DNA from: DATMXS01 sp050260275
GTDB taxonomy: Bacteria > Acidobacteriota > Terriglobia > Bryobacterales > Bryobacteraceae
Direction of reading: 5' to 3'
Assembly (NCBI GenBank): GCA_050260275.1
Contig: JBLNBX010000231.1
Location: forward strand, 1 to 33,442
Length of the DNA: 33,442 nucleotides
Part shown: positions 24,120 through 32,336 of the stretch, piece after piece
How positions within the stretch are numbered: position 1 is the stretch's first letter
Layout: each line of letters starts with the position of its first letter
Made by a program: the position numbers and the translations under genes
The notes under the pieces: generated by a model
The model's database searches: none
Seen by the model: only the letters and a program-made list of their open reading frames with translations
Told to the model about the DNA's origin: nothing

Positions 24120-27100
24120 ATGAATTTCTTGCGATTAGTTGTTCTCAGCGTTTGCGCCGCGGCGCTATGCCTGGCGCAGATAAATCGCGCGACTCTGACC
24201 GGGATAGTTACCGATCCTTCAGAAGCGGTCGTGCCAGGCGTGAGAGTGGTAGCAACCCACGTAGAGACGGGGGTGTCATCCTCCACAACGACCACCAGCG
24301 CCGGGGCTTACACGTTGCCCGCGCTGCAGATCGGAACCTACAGGGTTGAATACGAGGGCCAGGGGTTTAAGCGATCCGTGCAAAACGGCGTGGTTCTTAC
24401 AGCCGGCGCAACCGTGCGTCTGGACATCACACTCGAACTGGGCGCCGTGGGTGAGTCGGTGACCGTATCAGCGCAGGCCGCGCCACTCGAGACGGAATCG
24501 ACGCGCGTGGCGACGAACGTCACCACCAAGCTGGTACAGGATTTGCCCATGCTGGTGGATGGCGGCATCCGGAGCATCTTCACTCTCGCAAGCATCGCAC
24601 CCGAAACCAAGGGAACCGGACAGGACTTCCGTATCGGGGGCGGGCAGGCGGTCGGTTGGGAGATGCTGATGGACGGCATGCCCATGAGCAGCGCCTCAGC
24701 GTTGTACCAGGGCGACCGCGCGTCGCTGGGTTCAGTGCCCATCGACGCCATCAGCGAGTTTACTGTCGAATCCTCGGGCACGAAGGCGGAGTACGGCCGC
24801 TCCATGGGAGCCGTGACTTTCGAGACCAAGTCGGGCACCAACTCTCTGCATGGCAACGCGTTTGAGAATCTCCGCAACAACATTCTCGACGCCAATGGCT
24901 TTTTCAACAACGCGGAAGGTCGGCCGCGGCCAGTCCTGAAGCAGCACGACTTTGGCGCCACGCTCGGTGGCCCGGTTTACATCCCCAAGATTTACGACGG
25001 CCGCAACAAGACATTCTTCTTCGGCAGCTACCAGGGGTTCCGCAACCGGGCCGGCATTACCAATCCGCAGTTCCTGACCATTCCCACAGCCGGCGCCTGG
25101 GAAGGCAATTTCTCCACCTGGACGCGCAACGGCAAGTACGTTCAGATATACGATCCCGCCAGCACGCAGCCTAACCCGAGCGGCTCGGGATACATCCGTA
25201 CCCCGTTCGCCGACAACCAGATTCCGCTGACCAGGTTCAGCGAGGTCGCAAAGCGCATAATCGCGGTGCGGCCGGCGGATTTCCTGCCGAACGTGGACCC
25301 GCGCAGCCGCGGACTCCTGGACGCTGATGTCGGGAATTACGTAAGGTACGAAGGCTCCCGAGTCAATCCGTGGAACAAAGCCAGCGCGCGCATCGACCAC
25401 CACCTCAATAATGCGAACCGCTTCTCCTTCCTCTTTCTGGAAGGCCATCAGGCCGACGACTTCGGCCCCGACGGCCCGCCCGGACTGCCCGCTCCCTTCA
25501 ACGGCTCAGCCGTCGTGACCCGGTTCAACCGCTCGCTGCGCTTCTCCTGGTACTACACGACAGGCACGCTTGTTCACTCTTTCCGCGTTAGCTATCAGCG
25601 CGAGAAGGGCGTCGGCGTCATGATGAGCGCCGCCGATCCCGAGGGTACTTGGAACGGCAAATTCCAGATTCCGAACACTCCTGGTCCCGACCGCGCCTTC
25701 CCGCAGCTAATCTTTGGAACCTACAGCAGCTGGGGAGGCGCCTACTGGGGAGGCGATGCCGGCAAGAACTGGAACTTCGCCGACGACATCACGCTGATCC
25801 GTGGCAGCCACACTATCAAGTTCGGCGCCTTCTATGCCCGCGACCTCTGGGATGGCTATGGCCAGCACCGCCCCAACGGAAGTTTTACTTTCTCAAGCCT
25901 GGCTACCGGTATTCCGAACGATACCTCCGGGGCCACCGGCAACGGCTTTGCCTCCTTCCTGCTCGGATACGTGACCACGGCCGGACTCGAGACGCCCAGG
26001 CTCGTGCGCCAGATCTACAACTACTATGGCGGCTTCGTGCAGGACGACTGGAAGGTTACCCGCAACCTCACCCTGAACCTTGGCCTGCGCTGGGAGTACA
26101 CCAGTCCTATCCAGGGAGGCGCGTTCACAGGGCTTAAGAGCTGGGAGGAGGAAGCCACCGGAAAAGTGGACGGATTCTCGAACTTCGATCCCACGGTTCC
26201 CAACCCGGCCGCCGGAGGGCTGCCGGGAGCGGTGATCTTCTCCGGCAAAGGCCCGGGCCGCACGTCGGGCTCGTTGTTCGACGGCTATCCGTGGGCGTTC
26301 GGGCCTCGCGTAGGCCTGGCGTATAGGGCTCCCGGCAACCTGGTAATCCGCGCATATGCCGGGCGCACCTTCGGCGCTGTCAAGACCACCGGTGGCAGCA
26401 CCCATTTCGAGGGCTTCATCCTGAACCGCAACTACTCCAGCAGCGACAACAGCGTCCTCGACTTCCCGACTATGCTCGACCAGGGTCTGCCGCCATGGCC
26501 CATGCCGCCGTTTATCGATCCCACGATAAACAACGACATGGATGTCCATTTCTGGCAGCGCAGCGATGCCGGCCGGCCTTCCGAGTACTGGACCTGGAAC
26601 TTCGATATTCAGAGGGAACTCGGTCAATCAACGGTGCTATCCGTCGGGTACACGGGGACCAAAGGGACGTACCTCTCGTCTTCCTTGAACCGGCTCAATC
26701 AGATCGAGTACAAGTACCTCGAGCAGTATGGACGTGACCTGCTGAACTCGAATATCAACTCACCGGCCGCACGGGCCGCCGGCATACCTATTCCGTATCC
26801 CGGCTTTAACTCCACGGTCGCTCGGGCGCTCTCGCCTTTCCCGCAGTATCAGAACATCTACACCAATGGCGGGCAGCCGGCTTCGGTCGGCGAGCGCGCC
26901 GGAAACTCGACCTACCACGCCATGATCCTGAAGGTCGACAAGCGTTACAGCAACGGCATGTCGCTCCTCGGATCTTACGTGTTGTCCAAGCAGTTCAGCA
27001 ATGCCGGGAGCGCTGCAATCGCGACCGGCGGACCGCTGGACCATTACAACAAGCGGCTCGAGAAATCCCTGGCCGACAACGACCAGACGCACGTGTTCCG

Positions 27101-27650
27101 GATCGCCTACACCTATGACCTGCCATTCGGCCGCAACAAGTATTTCGATATGGGTCGCGTGGCCAATGCCGTTGTGGGCGGTTGGACGTTGTCCGGAATG
27201 ATGAACTACGCTTCCGGCATGCCACAAACCGTGACGCACAGCTACAGCCCGATCGGGACTGGCAGCAGGGTGTTCATCACCAGCTACGAAGGCTGGCGCG
27301 CGCCGACAAAGGGTGAGAAGTTCGATCCCTACGTGGACGTGTGGCTCGATGCGAGCAAGTTCAACCAGGGGATCCCGGCGTCGGTGCTGAACACGCAGTT
27401 CGGGAACGCTACGCGTAATAACCCCAAACTGCGCAGCCCATGGGTCCTGGATGAAAGCCTGGGCCTGGCAAAGAACATAAGCATCCAGGAGCGTGTAGGC
27501 TTCACCATCAGAATGGAAGCCTTCAACCTGCTGAACCGCGTCCGCTGGGGCAACCCGAATAACAACGTAACGGGCGCGAACTTCGGTCAGATCCGGTCGC
27601 AAGCAAACACCCCGCGGAGGATGCAGCTCGCGCTGCGAGTGACCTTCTGA
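24120..27650 (+). CDS. Oar-like TonB-dependent receptor 2 with carboxypeptidase-regulatory domain
   Basis: Outer-membrane protein of 1176 residues. GGAGGAG (24108-24114) fixes ATG 24120. Signal peptide: FLRLVVLSVCAAALCLAQ. A carboxypeptidase-regulatory-like domain (about 22-110: LTGIVTDPSEAVVPGVRVVA) precedes a plug (about 115-250: MLMDGMPMSS, SGTKAEYGRSMGAVTFETKS) and a long barrel (QDDWKVTRNLTLNLGLRWEY, FNLLNRVRWGNPNNNV). It ends in Phe (LALRVTF). It shares domain order with receptor 1 but is clearly diverged, so the two probably take different ligands. Pairing with an exported enolase-superfamily protein hints at a sugar acid or related compound, but this is inference. Confidence 0.9.
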   Translation: MNFLRLVVLSVCAAALCLAQINRATLTGIVTDPSEAVVPGVRVVATHVETGVSSSTTTTSAGAYTLPALQIGTYRVEYEGQGFKRSVQNGVVLTAGATVRLDITLELGAVGESVTVSAQAAPLETESTRVATNVTTKLVQDLPMLVDGGIRSIFTLASIAPETKGTGQDFRIGGGQAVGWEMLMDGMPMSSASALYQGDRASLGSVPIDAISEFTVESSGTKAEYGRSMGAVTFETKSGTNSLHGNAFENLRNNILDANGFFNNAEGRPRPVLKQHDFGATLGGPVYIPKIYDGRNKTFFFGSYQGFRNRAGITNPQFLTIPTAGAWEGNFSTWTRNGKYVQIYDPASTQPNPSGSGYIRTPFADNQIPLTRFSEVAKRIIAVRPADFLPNVDPRSRGLLDADVGNYVRYEGSRVNPWNKASARIDHHLNNANRFSFLFLEGHQADDFGPDGPPGLPAPFNGSAVVTRFNRSLRFSWYYTTGTLVHSFRVSYQREKGVGVMMSAADPEGTWNGKFQIPNTPGPDRAFPQLIFGTYSSWGGAYWGGDAGKNWNFADDITLIRGSHTIKFGAFYARDLWDGYGQHRPNGSFTFSSLATGIPNDTSGATGNGFASFLLGYVTTAGLETPRLVRQIYNYYGGFVQDDWKVTRNLTLNLGLRWEYTSPIQGGAFTGLKSWEEEATGKVDGFSNFDPTVPNPAAGGLPGAVIFSGKGPGRTSGSLFDGYPWAFGPRVGLAYRAPGNLVIRAYAGRTFGAVKTTGGSTHFEGFILNRNYSSSDNSVLDFPTMLDQGLPPWPMPPFIDPTINNDMDVHFWQRSDAGRPSEYWTWNFDIQRELGQSTVLSVGYTGTKGTYLSSSLNRLNQIEYKYLEQYGRDLLNSNINSPAARAAGIPIPYPGFNSTVARALSPFPQYQNIYTNGGQPASVGERAGNSTYHAMILKVDKRYSNGMSLLGSYVLSKQFSNAGSAAIATGGPLDHYNKRLEKSLADNDQTHVFRIAYTYDLPFGRNKYFDMGRVANAVVGGWTLSGMMNYASGMPQTVTHSYSPIGTGSRVFITSYEGWRAPTKGEKFDPYVDVWLDASKFNQGIPASVLNTQFGNATRNNPKLRSPWVLDESLGLAKNISIQERVGFTIRMEAFNLLNRVRWGNPNNNVTGANFGQIRSQANTPRRMQLALRVTF

Positions 27651-27700
27651 CCAGTCGTGTTTGAGGCCGCCCTCGGATACGTCGTGGCGGTTCCTGGAGC

Positions 27701-27732
27701 GATGCGGGGCCGGGAGCAGCCGGCCTCGCATC
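27701..27732. terminator. Hairpin between receptor 2 and the convergent YVTN gene
   Basis: Arms GATGCGGGGCCGG (27701-27713) and CCGGCCTCGCATC (27720-27732) pair over 13 positions with one G-T wobble around the loop GAGCAG. TGCATTTCTTGG follows, T-rich but not a clean run. It lies 50 bases after the receptor stop. Confidence 0.65.
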
Positions 27733-27832
27733 TGCATTTCTTGGCGGAGCAGTGGACGCAGTACTCCTGCCCTGGCGGCAGCGGTTCAGGGGAGCATCAC
27801 ACAGCGCCGGTTCCTGACACGGCAAACAGGAG

Positions 27833-28807
27833 TTACGGCAAGGGCAAGTACGGATCAGGTCCCGAGCCGGACGGGGCCATGATGGTCCGTTCCAGTTCGC
27901 GCGTCGACATCGAAATCACGCAGATCTTGTCCTGTGCCTGAATGGACGAAAAGGCCAGATCCTGCTTCGCCGACAGGGTCATCGAAACAGGTTGCCCAGG
28001 CAGTTGTAGCTGCTTGGTCTGCCTCATGCTCTTCGTATCAGCAAAGCCGGCAGCATTGGCGGTTTGCAGTGCGTAGACGAGGGTTGACCCGTCTGCTGTC
28101 ACTGCGATCCGTACCGGTCCCTCACCCGTCGGAATGTCACCTATTTTCGTCTTCGCGGCTGTGTCGATGATGCTGATTGAGGACTCGCCGGAGTTGCAGA
28201 CGTAGAGCCGGCTGTAGTCCGGCGAAAACGCCGCGCCCTGCGGCCTCGATCCCACTGGGATCAGGCGCACATCGCCGGTCCGAAGATTGACCGCTGCGAG
28301 TGTGCCGGTGTTCGTGTTACTCACGAATGCCCAAGAGCCATCGGGCATCACCTTCACATAGTGAGGCGCCTCGCCCTGGACATCATAGACCCTGAGCACC
28401 TTTTTCGCGCGCGGATCGACCAACAGCAGCGCGCTCGGAAGCTCGGTGGTGACCAGCAGGTTCCCGGTGCTGGGGTCCACATCGATGCCGTGCGGCCTTC
28501 GGTACTTGCCTAAGTCGATTACTCCGGTTCTGGACTGCGCGCGCGTGTCGACGATCGAAACCGTGTTCTCACCCGGGCCCGTCTCGGTCATCCAGATCAC
28601 GCCGTTGTCCGTGACGTACAGAAAGCGGCCGTCGGGGGAGAAGGCCATTTCATGCGGGTGCCGCCCCACCCTCACCTGCTTGAGAAGCTTCCCATCGGCA
28701 TCGAAGAAACCCACATGTCCTGAGAGCTTCTCGACGGCGACATAGCTTGGGCCTGCGGCTGCCGCGATCAGGGCAGCAATGAAGAGTCCGATCCAGAGCT
28801 TGCGCAT
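27833..28807 (-). CDS. Secreted YVTN-family beta-propeller protein
   Basis: Protein of 324 residues. ATG 28807 is chosen because AAAGGAGG lies five bases upstream and a signal peptide follows (RKLWIGLFIAALIAAAAG). Repeats of about 40 residues form the propeller: PHEMAFSPDGRFLYVTDNGV, GNLLVTTELPSALLLVDPRA, FVSNTNTGTLAAVNLRTG, PQGAAFSPDYSRLYVCNSGE and SSISIIDTAAKTKIGDIPTG. Such proteins are periplasmic or surface binding or scaffold proteins of usually unknown role. It is convergent with receptor 2. A link to the sugar locus is possible but not supported by any direct signal. Confidence 0.88.
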   Translation of the reverse strand: MRKLWIGLFIAALIAAAAGPSYVAVEKLSGHVGFFDADGKLLKQVRVGRHPHEMAFSPDGRFLYVTDNGVIWMTETGPGENTVSIVDTRAQSRTGVIDLGKYRRPHGIDVDPSTGNLLVTTELPSALLLVDPRAKKVLRVYDVQGEAPHYVKVMPDGSWAFVSNTNTGTLAAVNLRTGDVRLIPVGSRPQGAAFSPDYSRLYVCNSGESSISIIDTAAKTKIGDIPTGEGPVRIAVTADGSTLVYALQTANAAGFADTKSMRQTKQLQLPGQPVSMTLSAKQDLAFSSIQAQDKICVISMSTRELERTIMAPSGSGPDPYLPLP

Positions 28808-28998
28808 CTCCGCCTCCTTTTGTCGAACATCATAGTCCAACGCGTGGCCTGGATCCGCGAGGCGCGCAGTGCGGGCCCGCGGCAGTCCGCAACGCGTCCG
28901 CCCCGCGCCGCGGCGGGCGGGCCCCCAGTAACGATCTGGGGACCAGCGCGAATTGCGCGCGATCCAGGACGATCAGGGCCGTTCCGTCGCGTTCACGA

Positions 28999-29475
28999 TC
29001 AGCCTTGCCGCGCGGCGTCGATGGCGGCTACGTCGATCTTCTGCATCGTCATCATGGCCTCAAAGGCGCGCCTGGCCTCATCGCCGCCCGCCGCGAGCGC
29101 ATCGGGCAGCGTGCGCGGGATGATTTGCCAGGATATGCCCCAGCGGTCCTTACACCAGCCACACGCGCTTTCCGAGCCGCCATTCCCGACGATTGCGTTC
29201 CAATACCGGTCCGTTTCTTCCTGAGTGTCAGTCGCGATCTGGAAGGAGAAGGCCTCGCTGTGCTTGAACGCCGGGCCGCCGTTGAGACCCACACAGGGAA
29301 TGCCGGCGACGGTGAACTCGACTGTCAGCACATCGCCTTCCTTACCACTCGGGAAGTCGGCGGGAGCTCTGTGAACGGCGGTTACTTCACTGTCCGGAAA
29401 GGTTGCCGCGTAGAAGCGCGCCGCCTCAAGCGCGTCCTTGTCGAACCACAGGCAGATGGTATTCTTGGGCTTCAT
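28999..29475 (-). CDS. VOC-family (PhnB/DUF-type glyoxalase fold) protein
   Basis: Protein of 158 residues with AAAAGGAGAC before ATG 29475. It matches the 3-demethylubiquinone-methyltransferase-like branch of the vicinal oxygen chelate superfamily: TICLWFDKDALEAARFYAATFPDSEV at the start, GDVLTVEFTVAGIPCVGLNGGP, then ACGWCKDRWGISWQIIP near the end. The annotated methyltransferase name of this group is historical, and most members have no tested activity. It is cytoplasmic and apparently a single-gene unit. A CCCCAG/CTGGGG hairpin (28922-28940) lies downstream. Confidence 0.88.
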   Translation of the reverse strand: MKPKNTICLWFDKDALEAARFYAATFPDSEVTAVHRAPADFPSGKEGDVLTVEFTVAGIPCVGLNGGPAFKHSEAFSFQIATDTQEETDRYWNAIVGNGGSESACGWCKDRWGISWQIIPRTLPDALAAGGDEARRAFEAMMTMQKIDVAAIDAARQG

Positions 29476-29783
29476 CGTTGCGTCTCCTTTTGGTAGCTGC
29501 TTTTCGGCGCAAAACAGGCACGGCGGAGCCGGATGAACGTGAGTTTGTCGTGTAGCGGTCCCCTCCGCCCGCTGCCAGCGCGATCCCCAATACGCACTTC
29601 TTCACGATAGCGAGTTGCTGGTGGGAGCGGTCGCATCGAACCAGAGGCTATCCGGGAGGTTGCTGGAACTCGTGGCGCCAGTCCTGCGCCGGGATCGGCA
29701 TCAGAGCATCCGCGCTGCCTCAATCAGCCTGTCTTGCACCGGAAAGCAGCTAGGGTCGTCGAGGGTTGGGGAGTAGGCCCCGC
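29476..29783. other. Non-coding or decayed stretch
   Basis: I see no credible gene, RNA or repeat here. It lies between the VOC gene and a PLP-enzyme remnant, so it may hold older debris of that gene. Confidence 0.35.
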
Positions 29784-29873
29784 AAAAAGCTTTGGCGACT
29801 GGTGGGCTTCTCCGCGGGCATCGAAGCGGCGGAGGACATCATTGCGGATCTGGAGCAGGCCCTGGGGCGCTGA
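29784..29873 (+). pseudogene. Remnant of the C-terminus of a Cys/Met-metabolism PLP enzyme
   Basis: The plus strand ends a frame with RLVGFSAGIEAAEDIIADLE and then QALGR before TGA (29871-29873). This closely resembles the last 25 residues of cystathionine gamma-synthase/O-acetylhomoserine sulfhydrylase-type proteins, whose typical ending is R(L/V)SVGIEDxxDLIADLxQAL. Just upstream, AKSFG in another frame recalls the AxSLGG motif found earlier in that family, as if the middle was deleted. No intact enzyme precedes it. It overlaps the 3' end of the DUF4405-like gene on the other strand. Confidence 0.5.
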
Positions 29874-30417
29874 GCGGCGTTCGGCCTTGAAACACGATCG
29901 AGAGCAGGTGGACCTCGCTCACGCCGTACTTCGCGGAAAGCTCGCGAACCGAATGGCCGCTCGTCGCCGCAATCCCATGCGCTTCCAGCCTGCGCAACAG
30001 CATCTCCGGCGTGGTGCCGGTGAGGTCGGCCAGGGTTGAGACGCGCGCATGGATCAACGCTTGCCTGACAGGCTTCAGGATCTGATGGCCTGTGACGACT
30101 CCCCAGGAAGAAAAAGATGCGGCAAGGAGCACCGCGCAAGCGCCGATCGTGGCCTTGCCCCACCAGGAACGGAGATGGTTCCTGAAGGCGCGGAAGTGCA
30201 ACGCCGTGTGTGCGGCAGAAGCCGCGAGAAAAACCCACGAAAACGCCTCGTGCACCGGGGCGATGAGCCCTTCATTGCGGTCGAAGAACATCAGGATGCC
30301 CGTCGCCGAAATCAGGAAGAAGCTCGCGATGGTTAGCGGCGTGGCCCAGGCGCGCAACGGGACAGCGCGGGCGATCGCTGAAACCCACCGCCACGTCTGG
30401 CTTCCGTTCATCTGCAT
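29839..30417 (-). CDS. DUF4405-like small membrane protein with C-terminal helical domain
   Basis: Protein of 192 residues. ATG 30417 or 30411 are both possible, and the upstream space is only the 37-base gap to the MarR gene. Three membrane helices occupy the first half: PLTIASFFLISATGILMFF, VHEAFSWVFLAASAAHTALHF and ATIGACAVLLAASF. His residues in helix 2 and its end (VHEAF, AHTALHFRAFRNH) resemble haem-ligand positions of cytochrome b561-like proteins, which include DUF4405. The C-terminal half (about 105-180) is a soluble helical domain with LADLTGTTPEMLLRRLEAHG and SVRELSAKYGVSEVHLL. It is probably repressed by the divergent MarR regulator. The function is not known, and a redox role is inference. 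Confidence 0.65.
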   Translation of the reverse strand: MQMNGSQTWRWVSAIARAVPLRAWATPLTIASFFLISATGILMFFDRNEGLIAPVHEAFSWVFLAASAAHTALHFRAFRNHLRSWWGKATIGACAVLLAASFSSWGVVTGHQILKPVRQALIHARVSTLADLTGTTPEMLLRRLEAHGIAATSGHSVRELSAKYGVSEVHLLSIVFQGRTPLSAPGPAPDPQ

Positions 30418-30419
30418 AA

Positions 30420-30436
30420 ATGTGTACTATGCACAT
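30420..30436. promoter_or_regulatory. Palindromic MarR-type operator between divergent genes
   Basis: ATGTGTACTATGCACAT has inverted arms ATGTG and CACAT, with a near-match extending one more base. It fills almost half of the 37-base gap between the DUF4405-like gene and the MarR gene. Its size and place are typical of a MarR-family autoregulatory site, which would control both genes. A related TACACATATAT lies inside the first codons of the MarR gene (near 30480). Confidence 0.5.
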
Positions 30437-30454
30437 AATAGGCGGAGAGCGAGC

Positions 30455-30940
30455 ATGCCGTCAAGAAACACAGTGCAAAATACACATATATCCGCGCAGA
30501 TCAAGGCCTTGCACCGGGCGCTGCTCGATGTTGCCAGTGCTATGAACCGCCCGCAGCGTGACGAGAGGCTGGTTCGCGAAGCCGGCCTGTCGCTCGATCG
30601 CGCGCTCTTCCCCCTGCTTGTCGGCATTGAGCGGCTGGGGCCCGTCGGCGTGGTGGAGCTGGCGGAGCGCGTCGGGCGCGACTACACGACTGTGAGCCGC
30701 CAGGTGGCACGACTCGAAGCTCTCGGCTTAGTGCGGCGCCAGAGAGGCGCCGCCGACCGCCGTGTACGCGAGGCGGCAATCACCGCGAAGGGCCAGACCA
30801 TGATCGCCCGCATCGACGCCGCCCGCGAACGGATCGCCCGGGCGATCTTCGCCTCGTGGGACAAACGCGAGATTCAGGAACTGGTGAGACTCATGCGAAA
30901 GCTTGCCGATGCATTGAATGAGCCGTCCGAGGACTCGTAA
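30455..30940 (+). CDS. MarR-family transcriptional regulator
   Basis: Protein of 161 residues from ATG 30455, with GGAG about ten bases upstream. A longer open frame exists but overlaps the divergent gene. The winged helix-turn-helix region is clear: FPLLVGIERLGPVGVVELAE, DYTTVSRQVARLEALGLVRR (recognition helix), and the wing RQRGAADRRVREAAITAKGQ. The C-terminal helix (EIQELVRLMRKLADAL) should dimerise. MarR proteins respond to small phenolic or oxidative ligands and usually repress the divergent gene, here the DUF4405-like membrane protein. The ligand cannot be told. Confidence 0.92.
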   Translation: MPSRNTVQNTHISAQIKALHRALLDVASAMNRPQRDERLVREAGLSLDRALFPLLVGIERLGPVGVVELAERVGRDYTTVSRQVARLEALGLVRRQRGAADRRVREAAITAKGQTMIARIDAARERIARAIFASWDKREIQELVRLMRKLADALNEPSEDS

Positions 30941-31539
30941 GTCTGCCGCCTTCATCCGTGAGCCACCGCGGCCGATGTGGTGCGGCGGAGCCCGCCCCTC
31001 CTAACCAGGCGGCGTTCCGGGCGCCGCGCGTCGCATCCGTGCTGCTGACATATCGCCTCCACGAGATAAGCGGCCGGGCACGCTGGAGTAACAAGCTTCA
31101 AACGAGCGCCGCCCGTGACTGATCGTTACTTTGCCATGGTGCACCGCTCCGAGGAGGGGACTTCGTAGCTGTGGCTGGTGTCTATTCGCGGAAGGTGAGG
31201 CTCACGGATGCCTGAAGTGGCCATCGGGCGAACGTGGTCAACGACGGCTCATTCCGCACCCCTGCAGCTCACCCCGGCGCCATCCGGGTGCCGGAATCGG
31301 TGTTACTCGAAGACGCAGCTAAGTGCGCGATTCCCTGTCACCTGCCGGTCTGGCTTCTCACGCCGTGTTAACTCCACAGTCTCCGTATCAGCCCGTCGGA
31401 CAATAGCCTTTCCTTCGTGTCGATCCACTCTCGAGGCTGGGCCTGGAACGGCGAACAGCTTTGCTCCGTTGGCGCGAATCAATTTGAGGAGAGTTCCACG
31501 ATGACACTCATCGGCCCCAAGCAAGCGGTCGGGGAAGGT
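30941..31539. other. Gene-poor stretch between the MarR gene and a permease remnant
   Basis: About 600 bases with no gene I can name. A minus-strand frame at 31303-31548 (with the phrase GTLLKLIRANGAKLFAVPGP) is open for 81 codons and reads somewhat protein-like, but I recognise no family and see no ribosome site. TGTGGTGCGG at 30976-30985 also occurs at the tRNA-Leu 3' end. Confidence 0.4.
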
Positions 31540-31870
31540 GGATTCCACCCCGGGTCTGCGTCATAGACCAGTCACTAGCGCAGCAGGTGTTCGGGACGGT
31601 AAATGCCGTGGGTCGCCGATTCTGCCTCCCGGCTCGGACTGTTCAGGCGGTAGGGGTGTGAGGCTATCGGCGTGGTGAAGGATGTCCGCTATGTTGAAAT
31701 ATCCAGGCCGATTCACATGGAACTATCTACACACCCAGTTGGTCGAACGTCGCCAATGCACGTTGGCTGGCGGTTCGGTTTGCCGGGAGCCCGAAGGAAA
31801 CGGCTCGTTTGCTCTTCGTCACAGAACCCGGCGTCCTGCGGTTGAGGCACGGCTATCGCATCCCGGGGCT
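31540..31870 (+). pseudogene. Remnant of a MacB-like (ADOP-type) ABC transporter permease
   Basis: Reading across two frame changes gives the periplasmic domain of a MacB/FtsX-type permease of the kind abundant in Acidobacteriota: VIDQSLAQQVFGTVNAVGRR from 31560, IGVVKDVRYVEI from about 31663 in another frame, then HGTIYTPSWSNVANARWLAV and RFAGSPKETARLL from 31716 back in the first. The family order is VVNxxLAxxxFGxxNPIGRRF, then xIVGVVxDVRY, then YxPxxQ. The membrane segments and any N-terminal part are absent. The fragment ends against the tRNA-Leu 3' end. Confidence 0.7.
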
Positions 31871-31903
31871 GGTCGTGGTCAGGGTCCTGGAGCAGATAGG
31901 GTG

Positions 31904-31990
31904 TGGTGCGGATGAGAGGAGTTGAACCTCCACGCCCTTGCGGGCACATGGACCTGAACCATGCGCGTCTGCCAATTCCGCCACATCCGC
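31904..31990 (-). tRNA. tRNA-Leu(CAG)
   Basis: Class II tRNA of 87 bases on the minus strand. The acceptor arms GCGGATG (31990-31984) and CATCCGC (31914-31908) pair perfectly, and A then CCA (31906-31904) follow, so the CCA end is encoded. The anticodon arm is CATGG-TTCAGGT-CCATG with anticodon CAG at 31956-31954. A long variable arm (TGCCCGCAAGGGCGT) and a T arm with the loop TTCAACT complete it. It reads the CUG leucine codon. Confidence 0.97.
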
Positions 31991-31999
31991 ACGATTTGG

Positions 32000-32336
32000 C
32001 GAGCTAGATTCTATTGTTATTGAGCGGCCTGCGCCGTGTCAACGGACCCCCGCAACAGGCCCGCTCCAGCGTGAACGCAGCTCTGTGGTGCGGATCCCCT
32101 GGTCCGCGGGCGACCCTGGTCGTCCCATCGGGCGCTGCGACGCGGCCTGGTTCTCTTTTCAGGGTCCAGCTCAACCGGACCAGGGGGTCCGGCGCGGGCG
32201 AGGGCGCCCGCCCCACACCATGGCGCTGCGAGCGGTTTCTCGTGTGTAATGCCTTGCTCCCGGGCGCACGCGTTCGGCACGTATCAGCGTGTCCAGCGGC
32301 CGCGGCGATCAGCGGCGGCGCGACGCGGCAATACGC
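32000..32336. other. Intergenic region with two tandem hairpins between the CCA-adding enzyme gene and tRNA-Leu
   Basis: There is no gene here. CCGGACC-AGGG-GGTCCGG (32175-32192) and GCGGGCG-AGGG-CGCCCGC (32194-32211) are perfect 7-bp hairpins with the same four-base loop, one base apart. Neither has a T-run. They lie about 125 bases downstream of the CCA-adding enzyme stop and may help end its transcript. Confidence 0.5.

Noticed and set aside
28922..28940. CCCCAG/CTGGGG hairpin as a terminator of the VOC gene
   Set aside because: The stem is only six pairs and no T-run follows on the minus strand, so I mention it in the gene entry but do not call it.
31303..31548. An 81-codon minus-strand frame that reads somewhat protein-like
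   Set aside because: I recognise no family, see no ribosome site, and it lies in a region of gene debris, so I did not call it a gene.
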